Below, piece by piece: positions 6,477-12,419 of a DNA stretch of 28,339 nucleotides (positions are counted from its first letter, which is position 1; each line of letters begins with the position of its first letter). The stretch is from a virus. Location: the IMG/VR virus record IMGVR_UViG_3300047550_003787, positions 1-28,339 of that record; one strand, 5' to 3'. Both the position numbers and the translations under genes were made by a program. Below the pieces are notes generated by a model. It was not told where the DNA came from, did no database searches, and worked only from the letters and a program-made list of their open reading frames with translations.

Positions 6477-7145
6477 GTGCAAAATTTCTTTACAGTAGCC
6501 CTGCCTCTCCTGGCAACGGTTACAACCAGTACGGCATCACTGCCATTCGTCAACTACAAGATGCAAGGTCCGCCTCCTCCAGTTCCTGGACAAGCACCTT
6601 TCTCAGTTATTAAAGAGTTTGACCTTGTAGATGAAAAGAAGACAGCAATCCGCGAGGTTGCTCCCGCAAAGCCAAAAGAGAAAAGGCTAATTTGTAAAGG
6701 GTGTAATGAATACGAAAATAAAACCCTGAGTTTTCTTCAGGATCGTGGTATTAAAGACAAGTATGCCCTTGCCACCGTCATGGGTAATATTCGACAAGAA
6801 TCCGCATTTGTTCCGAATATTTGTGAAGGTGGTACTAGAACCTCTTATAGAGGATGTAGAAGTGGTGGATATGGTCTAATTCAATTTACGAGTGCGTCTC
6901 GTTATAATGGATTAGGTGAATTTGCTTCTCGTTATGGTGGAAACCCTTCTACACTTGATACACAACTTCGTTATATCATTAGTGAACCTCAATGGAAGAA
7001 TATTGAAAATAGATTAAAATCTCCAGGAAAGCCCGTTGAATATTATATGCGTTTAGCATATTCTTGGTTGGGTTGGGGACACCATGGAGCAAGAACACAA
7101 TATGCTTATGACTATGCCAACCGACTGATTTTGACTGAAGTTTGA
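6477..7145 (+). CDS. phage tail lysozyme family protein with signal peptide
   Basis: From the GTG at 6477 (222 residues) the protein opens with a hydrophobic signal-like segment (VQNFFTVALPLLATV) and a Pro-rich linker. A charged linker and a CKGC motif follow, then a tail-lysozyme domain. Its hallmarks are KDKYALATVMGNIRQES (catalytic Glu candidate in RQES), a CEGG motif, GYGLIQFTSASRY, and a Leu/Gln-rich region before a final SWLGWG. This family cleaves peptidoglycan locally. The TTG at 6423 would extend the frame, but that stretch is the RNA hairpin and would spoil the signal peptide. Function inferred: wall degradation in the periplasm at entry or lysis. A terminator follows directly. Confidence 0.78.
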   Translation: MQNFFTVALPLLATVTTSTASLPFVNYKMQGPPPPVPGQAPFSVIKEFDLVDEKKTAIREVAPAKPKEKRLICKGCNEYENKTLSFLQDRGIKDKYALATVMGNIRQESAFVPNICEGGTRTSYRGCRSGGYGLIQFTSASRYNGLGEFASRYGGNPSTLDTQLRYIISEPQWKNIENRLKSPGKPVEYYMRLAYSWLGWGHHGARTQYAYDYANRLILTEV

Positions 7146-7150
7146 TATAT

Positions 7151-7178
7151 AAGGGGAGTAAGAGCACTCCCCTTTTTT
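7151..7178 (+). terminator. intrinsic terminator abutting the next start codon
   Basis: AAGGGGAGT (7151-7159) pairs with ACTCCCCTT (7166-7174), loop AAGAGC, T tract 7173-7178. The next ATG begins at 7179, the base after the tract, leaving no room for an SD. Confidence 0.9.
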
Positions 7179-7586
7179 ATGTTTAATTTTAATTTTGGAA
7201 AGAGTCCAGATAATAAGAAACTGATTATAGTAGGAATCCTATTATCAACTCTTATCGCAGCACTCTCACAATGTAGTAAGATATCAGAAAATGCACTTTG
7301 GGATTTATTGGATGAAATTCAAAGAGAGTTTTTCCCACAAACTATCATTAATGAAGTTATACTTAAAGATTCTGACAAAATAAATCGTAGGGTTGGAAGA
7401 GATGTAACCAGAGCAATAGAGCAGGTTACTCCAGAATATGATAGAATCATTCGAGAAGCAGACAAGAAGTATCTTCCAAAATACATTGAAGAGAAAAATG
7501 ATGAAAATTTATGTTATACTGATGAATGTAAGAAACTTACACCACCAATGAGACTCTGTGCTCCTTGGATAGAAACCTGTAATTAA
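7179..7586 (+). CDS. membrane-anchored Cys-containing protein, possible spanin-like
   Basis: 135 residues. A polar N-terminus (MFNFNFGKSPDNKK) leads into a hydrophobic helix (LIIVGILLSTLIAALSQC, about 15-32). A charged, helix-forming stretch follows, and the C-terminus holds four Cys in CYTDEC, MRLC and IETC contexts. The layout (N-terminal anchor, long helix, Cys-rich end) and position beside three wall hydrolases suggest a periplasmic lysis or envelope role such as an inner-membrane spanin, but no sequence homology is asserted. The start sits directly after a terminator, so expression needs read-through or a promoter inside the upstream gene. Confidence 0.7.
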   Translation: MFNFNFGKSPDNKKLIIVGILLSTLIAALSQCSKISENALWDLLDEIQREFFPQTIINEVILKDSDKINRRVGRDVTRAIEQVTPEYDRIIREADKKYLPKYIEEKNDENLCYTDECKKLTPPMRLCAPWIETCN

Positions 7587-7625
7587 AACTACTATATAAA
7601 CATATCTTATTTTTTGGAGATCATT

Positions 7626-7808
7626 ATGTCCGTATCAGAAGAACTGCTGAATGCTGTTGAAGCGTGGAAAGTAGAAGATGAAAAATTTACTGCTGGTAAT
7701 AGTGCAGCAGGCACTCGTGCTCGTAAGGCACTTCAAGAGATTGCTAAACTGGTCAAGACTCGTAGAACCGAGATCACTGAAGAAAAAAACGCCCGTAAGG
7801 CGGCTTGA
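7626..7808 (+). CDS. Hc1-type histone H1-like protein
   Basis: 60 residues from ATG 7626, with a clear SD (TTGGAG about 7 bp upstream). The pattern AGTRARKALQEIAKL followed by a Lys/Arg-rich end (TEEKNARKAA) matches the short chlamydial and cyanobacterial Hc1 histone-like family, which binds DNA and compacts nucleoids. It could help reorganise host or phage DNA. The stop codon lies in the -35 region of the tRNA promoter. Family assignment rests on pattern recognition and short length, so is moderately sure. Confidence 0.7.
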   Translation: MSVSEELLNAVEAWKVEDEKFTAGNSAAGTRARKALQEIAKLVKTRRTEITEEKNARKAA

Positions 7809-7834
7809 CGAGTTGGGGTTAAAGACCTTATAAT
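7805..7834 (+). promoter_or_regulatory. sigma70-type promoter TTGACG-18-TATAAT for the tRNA array
   Basis: -35 TTGACG at 7805-7810 (overlapping the histone-like stop), -10 TATAAT at 7829-7834. The first tRNA begins at 7922. The roughly 80-nt leader holds a GAGGTT/AACCCTC repeat but no convincing gene. Confidence 0.75.
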
Positions 7835-7921
7835 ACTCTCATGGGCAGGCGAGGTTCCAACCCTCTCATAAGTCCCTCCCCTCCTATGCCTCTCAACGAT
7901 GCACAAACCAGGAGGTCTCTT

Positions 7922-7995
7922 GTCTCAGTAGCTCAGTTGGATAGAGCATCTGCCTTCTAAGCAGTTGGTCGGGGGTTCAAGTCCCTCCTGAGACG
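7922..7995 (+). tRNA. tRNA-Arg(TCT)
   Basis: Acceptor GTCTCAG (7922-7928) pairs with CTGAGAC (7988-7994). D arm GCTCAGTTGGATAGAGC, anticodon loop CTTCTAA (anticodon TCT) and T loop TTCAAGT are all canonical. The outermost anticodon-stem pair is T-T. No encoded CCA. It reads AGA codons, which AT-rich phages use more than their hosts. Confidence 0.93.
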
Positions 7996-7997
7996 CT

Positions 7998-8076
7998 TGG
8001 AGTTATAAACTCCATATATAAAAGTGATAGAGGGTAAGTCACTGTTATATCCTTATGAGATATATCACACTTACTC
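7998..8076 (+). other. structured spacer between tRNA-Arg and tRNA-Asn
   Basis: Two inverted repeats: TGGAGTT-ATA-AACTCCA (7998-8014, 7 bp) and an 8-bp stem GGGTAAGT (8032-8039) with ACTTACTC (8069-8076) enclosing ATATC/GATAT (8047-8051, 8059-8063). Likely precursor processing structure; a small RNA cannot be excluded. No credible coding region here. Confidence 0.4.
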
Positions 8077-8156
8077 CATCATGGAAGTTAAGTCAAAGAA
8101 TCGAGACAAGCAGACAATGCCTTTTGAACTGGTGTAAGTCCAGTAACTTCTTACAT

Positions 8157-8229
8157 TCCCCTATAGCTCAATTGGCAGAGCACGGTGCTGTTAACACTGG
8201 GGTTGTTCGTTCGAGTCGGACTGGGGGAG
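8157..8229 (+). tRNA. tRNA-Asn(GTT)
   Basis: Acceptor TCCCCTA (8157-8163) pairs with TGGGGGA (8222-8228) with one T-G pair, discriminator G. Anticodon loop CTGTTAA (GTT), T loop TTCGAGT. No encoded CCA. Confidence 0.93.
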
Positions 8230-8295
8230 TTAGAAGGTCTGGAAATGTCTGGATCTTCTATAAGAGTCGGGATCATCATATCCGACTTGCTAAAA

Positions 8296-8333
8296 CCTAG
8301 AATATTTCTAGGTCAGGGGGATGGCCTCCCCTG
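8296..8333 (+). other. two adjacent hairpins before tRNA-Thr
   Basis: CCTAGAA-TAT-TTCTAGG (8296-8312, 7-bp perfect stem) and CAGGGG...CCCCTG (8314-8319 with 8328-8333). They end 4 bp before the tRNA and probably guide precursor cleavage; the second ends in TTT and could be a weak terminator. Confidence 0.5.
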
Positions 8334-8337
8334 TTTC

Positions 8338-8409
8338 GCCCTTGTAGCTCAGTGGTAGAGCAACGGTTTTGTAAACCGTTGGCCGTCCGTTCGAATCGGA
8401 TCGGGGGCT
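8338..8409 (+). tRNA. tRNA-Thr(TGT)
   Basis: Acceptor GCCCTTG (8338-8344) with CGGGGGC (8402-8408); anticodon loop TTTGTAA (TGT); T loop TTCGAAT; discriminator T. The last base is also the first base of a -35 box. Confidence 0.93.
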
Positions 8410-8437
8410 TGACATAATACTCATTATGTCTTATACT
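8409..8437 (+). promoter_or_regulatory. sigma70-type promoter TTGACA-17-TATACT with embedded inverted repeat
   Basis: -35 TTGACA at 8409-8414 overlaps the tRNA end; -10 TATACT at 8432-8437; spacer exactly 17 bp. The perfect repeat GACATAAT-ACTC-ATTATGTC (8411-8430) fills the spacer, so it could be a protein operator or, in upstream tRNA transcripts, a 3' hairpin. Confidence 0.7.
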
Positions 8438-8492
8438 TAAAAAGGTGATACTAACCAAACCCCTTCCGTGTGTGAGTATAGTTCATTTCTAG

Positions 8493-8500
8493 TATAAATA
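8493..8500 (+). promoter_or_regulatory. T4-type late promoter TATAAATA
   Basis: Exact late core 19 bp upstream of the HNH endonuclease ATG at 8520, with GGGAG as SD between them. The gene thus has both an early-type (8409) and a late promoter. Confidence 0.8.
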
Positions 8501-8519
8501 ATATTACGGGAGATGAACT

Positions 8520-9074
8520 ATGCTTAAACATAAACATCATATTATTCCAAAATATAAAGGTGGATCTGATCTACCAGAAAATTTAGTTGAAGTTAGTGTT
8601 ACACAACACGCTATGTTTCATTATTGTAATTGGAAATTATGGGGAAATGATCAAGATAAAATTGCTTGGATGGCATTATCTGGTATGATATCTTGTGAAG
8701 AAGCAGTCCATCAATCTTTGAAGTTAGGTGCAAAAATAAGAAACCAACTTCCTTGTAAAGAAGAAACAAAAGAAAAAATTTCCACAAATAATAAAAAAAT
8801 GTGGAAATCTCTAACAAATGAACAAAAACAAAGCAGATTAAGAGGTTTTTGGAAAGGAACTCCTTTAGAAATGAGGGAAGAAATTTCTAAAAAAATACAA
8901 AAAGCAAAAGGTTCTATTGTAATATGTAAAGATTATAATACTAACGAAGAAAAAGAATTTCCTAGTTTGCAGTCTGCGAGAAAGTATTATAAAATAGGGA
9001 TGAGCACCATAAGAGAATTAGTTTCGAATCCCCAAAAAATACATAAAGGAATTTCTGCTTATTATAAAAAATAA
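8520..9074 (+). CDS. HNH homing endonuclease, intact
   Basis: 184 residues. The N-terminus carries the HNH core: KHHIIPKYKGGSD, then PENLVEVSVTQHAMFHY, giving the His-His, Asn and His of the metal finger. A DKIAWMALSG helix follows, then basic linker repeats (NUMOD3-like) and a C-terminal NUMOD1/helix-turn-helix type DNA-binding end. It nicks or cuts intron-less or endonuclease-less relatives and promotes its own copying. Placed between tRNA-Thr and tRNA-Gly; its stop is 1 bp before the tRNA-Gly. SD GGGAG lies 9 bp before the ATG. Confidence 0.88.
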   Translation: MLKHKHHIIPKYKGGSDLPENLVEVSVTQHAMFHYCNWKLWGNDQDKIAWMALSGMISCEEAVHQSLKLGAKIRNQLPCKEETKEKISTNNKKMWKSLTNEQKQSRLRGFWKGTPLEMREEISKKIQKAKGSIVICKDYNTNEEKEFPSLQSARKYYKIGMSTIRELVSNPQKIHKGISAYYKK

Positions 9075-9075
9075 T

Positions 9076-9146
9076 GCGTGATTGATGTAGTGGTAACATG
9101 CCTCCCTTCCAAGGAGATCTCCTCGGTTCGAATCCGTGATCACGCT
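9076..9146 (+). tRNA. tRNA-Gly(TCC)
   Basis: Acceptor GCGTGAT (9076-9082) with ATCACGC (9139-9145); anticodon loop CTTCCAA (TCC) on a CTCC/GGAG stem; T loop TTCGAAT; discriminator T; no CCA. It starts 1 bp after the endonuclease stop. Confidence 0.93.
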
Positions 9147-9163
9147 TCTTAACCAAATCTTAG

Positions 9164-9192
9164 TTGACAAAAGACCCAAAGTACTCTAAGAT
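9164..9192 (+). promoter_or_regulatory. sigma70-type promoter TTGACA-17-TAAGAT for the porin
   Basis: -35 TTGACA 9164-9169, -10 TAAGAT 9187-9192, 17-bp spacer. The start would be about 9199, just before a perfect hairpin at 9202-9220. Confidence 0.7.
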
Positions 9193-9201
9193 ACTATCCA
9201 G

Positions 9202-9300
9202 TCTTAAGGTTTCCTTAAGATCTTCTAAATAGTGAGACTTGATTGATGCCTCAACTACTCGCATCAATCTTGTGAATCAATCACTGAGGTTCATAGACCT
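9202..9300 (+). promoter_or_regulatory. structured 5' leader of the porin mRNA
   Basis: TCTTAAGG-TTT-CCTTAAGA (9202-9220) would cap the 5' end. GATTGATGC (9241-9249) pairs perfectly with GCATCAATC (9261-9269), and a third copy-like AATCAATCA (9275-9283) could compete for the same arm. AGGT/ACCT follows near 9287-9300. There is no SD before the ATG at 9336. Control by RNA structure is plausible. Confidence 0.45.
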
Positions 9301-9335
9301 TAGTGTATACTGTCGTTTAGTACTAAAAACTTTTT

Positions 9336-10859
9336 ATGAAACTCAAACAACTGATGCTCGCACCTGTTGCTCTGGGAATGGTTGCTCCTGTTGCTGCGAA
9401 TGCCGCAGATCTTAATATGGCAGCAGTCAACCAATACTCCTCAGAACAGGTCACGAGTGTTACTCAATTCTCTGATGTTCAACCCAATGATTGGGCATAT
9501 CAGGCACTCAACAACCTTGTAGAGCGTTATGGTTGTGTTGCTGGTTATCCTAACGGCACTTTTGGTGGTGGTCGTTCAATGACCCGATATGAGGCAGCGG
9601 CACTACTGAATGCTTGTCTAGATCGCGTAACCGAAGTAACTGATGAACTCAAGCGTCTCCAAGCAGAATTTGCTCAAGAACTAGCAGTTATTCGTGGTCG
9701 TGTAGATAAACTAGAATCCCAAGTTGCTACTCTTGAAGCACAGCAGTTCTCTACTACCACCAAACTACGTGGTGAAGCAACCTTTGTTCTTGGTGGCGTA
9801 GATGACTATCGCACTAAAGCAGGTAAACTTACTACTGCTACAACTGGTGATGATGTCACCAAAACTGCCTTTAACTATGATGTTCGTCTGAACTTTGATA
9901 CTTCGTTTACTGGTAGCGATCTTCTTCGCACCCGTCTACGTTCTTCAAACTTCAGTGCTGATCCTTTCGGTTCTTCTTCTTCACTCTTCAAACTGGACAA
10001 AGCAGACAACTTCTCCAGTGCTAATGGTGATAATGTAGTCCTTGATCGTCTGTACTATCAGTTCCCTGCTTTCAACAACAAAGCAACTCTAACTGCTGGT
10101 GCTAAGGTTCGTAACACCGAAATGGCATGGATTCCTTCGGCATATAAGTCTGAGATTCTTGACTTCTTTGCTGTTGCTGGTGCTCCTGGTGTTTATAACA
10201 AAGCAACTGGTGCTGGTTTCGGTGCTCTCTGGAGTCAAGGTAAGACTGGTCTTGTTGCTGGTGTAAACTATGTGGCACAGAACGGTTCTGATTCTTCCAA
10301 GGGTGAGTTTGATGAAGCTGGTGCTCTGAATACTCTTGCGCAAGTTGGTTATCGTGGTACTAATTGGGGTGCTGCTTTTGGTTATCGTTATGGTACTGAA
10401 GGCACTCGTGTTCGCACCTATAATGGTCTGAATGGTGCTTCTGGTACTCTGCTTCCAAATCAAACCTCCAATGGTTATGCCTTTAATGCTTATTGGCAAC
10501 CTATGCAATCTGGTTGGGTTCCCTCAATCTCTGCTGCCTATGGTTGGAATACTGTAAGTGGTGTTCCTTCTGATAAAACCACAACTGATAATAGTCAGTC
10601 TTGGATGGCAGGTCTTCAGTGGTCTGATGTATTCCTGAAAGGCAACAGTGCTGGTGTTGCCGTCGGTCAAGCACCTACAGGTCAAAACCTGAATGGTAAG
10701 GATCTGGATCCTGCAACAATGCTTGAAATCTTCTACAAGTATCAAGTATCCGATCATATCAGCATCACTCCTGCTATCTTCTATGCTAGCAACAACCAAC
10801 GTCTGGTTGATAACTCCTCTAATTGGGGAGGAGTTGTATCCACAAAGTTCACTTTCTAA
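9336..10859 (+). CDS. cyanobacterial-type outer-membrane porin (SLH + OprB-like barrel)
   Basis: 507 residues. A signal peptide (1-23, Lys-led, hydrophobic, cleavage after AANA) is followed by an S-layer homology domain (about 43-95: FSDVQPNDWAYQALNNLVER, then YPNGTFGGGRSMTRYEAAALLN), a coiled coil (about 97-135, DELKRLQAEFAQELAVIRGR) and a beta-barrel of about 370 residues ending in Phe (STKFTF), the usual outer-membrane assembly signal. This is the architecture of cyanobacterial porins of the Som/iron-uptake type: SLH binds the wall, the barrel lets solutes through. It has its own promoter, leader and terminator, and parts are more GC-rich than the surroundings (31 of 60 bases in 9361-9420). 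Almost certainly host-derived; it may alter nutrient uptake or mask a receptor. Confidence 0.9.
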   Translation: MKLKQLMLAPVALGMVAPVAANAADLNMAAVNQYSSEQVTSVTQFSDVQPNDWAYQALNNLVERYGCVAGYPNGTFGGGRSMTRYEAAALLNACLDRVTEVTDELKRLQAEFAQELAVIRGRVDKLESQVATLEAQQFSTTTKLRGEATFVLGGVDDYRTKAGKLTTATTGDDVTKTAFNYDVRLNFDTSFTGSDLLRTRLRSSNFSADPFGSSSSLFKLDKADNFSSANGDNVVLDRLYYQFPAFNNKATLTAGAKVRNTEMAWIPSAYKSEILDFFAVAGAPGVYNKATGAGFGALWSQGKTGLVAGVNYVAQNGSDSSKGEFDEAGALNTLAQVGYRGTNWGAAFGYRYGTEGTRVRTYNGLNGASGTLLPNQTSNGYAFNAYWQPMQSGWVPSISAAYGWNTVSGVPSDKTTTDNSQSWMAGLQWSDVFLKGNSAGVAVGQAPTGQNLNGKDLDPATMLEIFYKYQVSDHISITPAIFYASNNQRLVDNSSNWGGVVSTKFTF

Positions 10860-10904
10860 GTGATAAATAAAAATACCTGGTTTGTGTGAGAACTTTTCAG
10901 GTGG

Positions 10905-10928
10905 GGAGGTCTTAAGACCTCCTTTTTT
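10905..10928 (+). terminator. intrinsic terminator of the porin gene
   Basis: A perfect 18-bp palindrome GGAGGTCTTAAGACCTCC (10905-10922) followed by six T. Confidence 0.92.
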
Positions 10929-10937
10929 ATGTTATAA

Positions 10938-10945
10938 TATAAATA
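10938..10945 (+). promoter_or_regulatory. T4-type late promoter TATAAATA
   Basis: Exact late core 28 bp before ATG 10974, placed directly after the porin terminator. Confidence 0.75.
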
Positions 10946-10973
10946 TTAGTATCTCACACAAACTAAGGTTCGT

Positions 10974-11174
10974 ATGTCTAAAAGAAGTATGATTTGTGGC
11001 GTCGGTATAAATGACGCTGATTATCCAGTAAAACCAAGAATAAATGGGACAGAAGAAAGAATTGAATGTCCTTTTTATAATAGGTGGAGATATATGCTAA
11101 CTAGGTGTTATTCATACTGGGGGTTGACAAAACCCCCTTTTTGTTGTACCATTTCTGATGGGTTGGTAAAAAAT
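10974..11174 (+). pseudogene. N-terminal remnant of a phage HNH/AP2-type endonuclease-like gene
   Basis: The frame begins MSKRSMICGVGINDADYPV, continues with a CPFYNRWRYMLTRCYS segment, then loses similarity at about 11115, where a terminator hairpin interrupts it. The GVGINDADY and CPFY.RW...L.RCYS patterns are typical of the N-terminus of a widespread phage protein family whose longer members carry HNH/AP2-like DNA-binding regions. The rest is missing. By chance the frame stays open through the hairpin and joins the next gene (from 11175), so a fused 119-residue product is possible but unlikely to be the native one. It retains an intact late promoter. Confidence 0.65.
11119..11142 (+). terminator. 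intrinsic terminator with TTGACA in the loop
   Basis: GGGGGTT (11119-11125) pairs with AACCCCC (11131-11137), then five T. TTGACA (11124-11129) crosses the loop, and a weak -10 (TACCAT, 11147-11152) lies 17 bp downstream, before ATG 11175. Same design as the element at 2409. Confidence 0.85.
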
Positions 11175-11333
11175 ATGTCCCTTCTCTCACAACAGGATCG
11201 TCAAATGGCGATTGAAGCACTAGAATATTATGTGCAAAAATTAAAGGATGATAACTGCAATCAGGTAGCAATTACTTCTTTCCAAACTCTTTTGAATTGG
11301 ATTGAATTAGAACATTATAAACATGAAAATTAA
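11175..11333 (+). CDS. 52-residue helical protein of unknown function
   Basis: Starts at ATG 11175, after the terminator/promoter element, rather than at the upstream in-frame ATG 10974 that belongs to a gene remnant. The protein (MSLLSQQDRQMAIEAL start) is charged and helical throughout, ending ELEHYKHEN. It overlaps the next gene by 11 bp, indicating coupling. No family recognised. Confidence 0.65.
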   Translation: MSLLSQQDRQMAIEALEYYVQKLKDDNCNQVAITSFQTLLNWIELEHYKHEN

Positions 11334-11490
11334 TCTTTGGTATTGTGCCGAAATGAAACTGTGGCGATGGACTCTAACTGATGATCATCGTCCAATCATA
11401 AAACAAGAATCGGGACAAAGAGAAAATCTAAGAGATGCTATGAATGATATAGCAAATACTGTGGAATATCTTATGAAGAAAGATTTTTAA
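11323..11490 (+). CDS. 55-residue Trp-rich small protein
   Basis: ATG 11323 overlaps the preceding stop. The sequence MKINLWYCAEMKLWRWTLTD has three Trp and one Cys in the first 16 residues, then a charged helix (REN...NTVEYLMKKDF). Short beta-strand plus helix layout. Codon use is normal for the region. Unknown function. Confidence 0.65.
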   Translation: MKINLWYCAEMKLWRWTLTDDHRPIIKQESGQRENLRDAMNDIANTVEYLMKKDF

Positions 11491-11542
11491 AATACTTCAT
11501 TTACACAGAGAATAATTGGAGTTCTAATTTCTTTTTGTTGAT

Positions 11543-11550
11543 TATAAATA
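11543..11550 (+). promoter_or_regulatory. T4-type late promoter TATAAATA
   Basis: Exact late core 20 bp before the Dps-like ATG at 11571. It implies expression at the time of virion assembly. Confidence 0.8.
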
Positions 11551-11570
11551 TTTCAAAAGTATTTGGTTAG

Positions 11571-12134
11571 ATGGAAGGTTTATACAAGTTACTGAGTGAT
11601 ATTCATTCAAATCTTTTTGTTTTATTTCATAAGACTTGGGTTTTTCATTGGAATGTTATAGGTTCTGATTTTCAGCAACTTCATACATTATTTGGCGAAC
11701 AATATGAGGCAATGTTTGGTGAGATTGACCGTCTTGCCGAACACATGAGATTTTTAAATATTCGTCCAGTTGGAACTCTTACTCGCATTGTAGAAGTTTC
11801 TACAGTTGGTCAAGGTTCAGATATTGTTCAAATTGATGAACTTGGACAAAGGCAAATTGTTCCAGGTAAACCAGTCGTCAAAGCAGAAGAAATGGTTAAA
11901 AGACTTCTTGCGGATAATTTAATCTTTTTGGAACTTTTAACAGAAGCGTCTGAAGCAGCAGGAGAGCAAAGATCATATGCAACAGAAAATCTTCTCCAAG
12001 ATTTAATGGAATCACATGGTAAGTTTGTATGGATGTTGAGATCAATAACTGAAAAATCTCAAAAAATGTCTATAGAGGATGTTGCAACTGAAGTACCTCC
12101 ACAAGAACAACCTGTACAACCTCAAATTCAATAA
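11571..12134 (+). CDS. Dps-like ferritin-family protein
   Basis: 187 residues. The N-terminal half matches Dps: FHWNV with His26, QQLH with His38, EIDRLAEHMR with Asp53 and Glu57. These match E. coli Dps His51, His63, Asp78 and Glu82 in spacing; the position of Asp67 is Gly42 here, so the inter-subunit ferroxidase site is altered. A roughly 30-residue segment after residue 77 (VGQGSDIVQIDELGQ...) differs from usual Dps helices, and a Pro/Gln-rich tail ends the protein. Dps binds iron and peroxide and protects or packs DNA. A late promoter and no operon partner suggest a virion or late role. Start ATG 11571 is the first codon after the late promoter. Confidence 0.8.
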   Translation: MEGLYKLLSDIHSNLFVLFHKTWVFHWNVIGSDFQQLHTLFGEQYEAMFGEIDRLAEHMRFLNIRPVGTLTRIVEVSTVGQGSDIVQIDELGQRQIVPGKPVVKAEEMVKRLLADNLIFLELLTEASEAAGEQRSYATENLLQDLMESHGKFVWMLRSITEKSQKMSIEDVATEVPPQEQPVQPQIQ

Positions 12135-12161
12135 TACTGATATTTAATTGATTGATTAGAA

Positions 12162-12419
12162 ATGGAAAATTTAAGAATCAGATGTCGTTCCTGTGGTAAG
12201 GAGATTGAAGGGCATCAAATTAAAACTGTAACTTGTGGTTGCCCTAATATGGCAACCATTCGTGGAGATAAGATTTCAGCAGTTGACTTATCGCAAATTG
12301 TTATGTTGAACTCTTATCATACAAAAACAAAGTCTGGCGTTCTTACTAATGAAGATATTGCCTGGCAGGAAGAGCGTAGAAAAAGAAAAGTTAGACGATT
12401 AGATTTTGAAGTCCGTTGA
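12162..12419 (+). CDS. 85-residue zinc-ribbon-like protein
   Basis: Cys pairs CRSC (residues 8-11) and CGC (25-27) form a likely zinc ribbon at the N-terminus. A variable middle is followed by a very basic helix (EERRKRKVRRLDFEVR) that suggests nucleic-acid binding. Follows the Dps gene by 27 bp and overlaps by 21 bp the 3' end of the convergent endonuclease. No specific function recognised. Confidence 0.7.
   Translation: MENLRIRCRSCGKEIEGHQIKTVTCGCPNMATIRGDKISAVDLSQIVMLNSYHTKTKSGVLTNEDIAWQEERRKRKVRRLDFEVR

Larger units (their letters stand above)
10880..10963. repeat. 12-bp inverted repeat flanking the porin terminator and a late promoter
   Basis: GTTTGTGTGAGA (10880-10891) and its exact reverse complement TCTCACACAAAC (10952-10963) bracket the terminator palindrome and the late promoter. 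The arms are 60 bp apart. A role in DNA or RNA looping, or as a recombination scar, is possible. Confidence 0.75.

Noticed and set aside
7841-7960. Short open frame starting ATG and running into tRNA-Arg
   Set aside because: It reads through the tRNA (giving the well-known SVAQLDRASAF pattern); no SD, so a tRNA shadow.
8055-8300. 81-codon open frame over tRNA-Asn
   Set aside because: Its middle is the translation of the tRNA (IAQLAEHGAVNT); not a gene.
8962-9156. Minus-strand open frame over tRNA-Gly
   Set aside because: Antisense of the tRNA and of the HNH gene end; no start signal.
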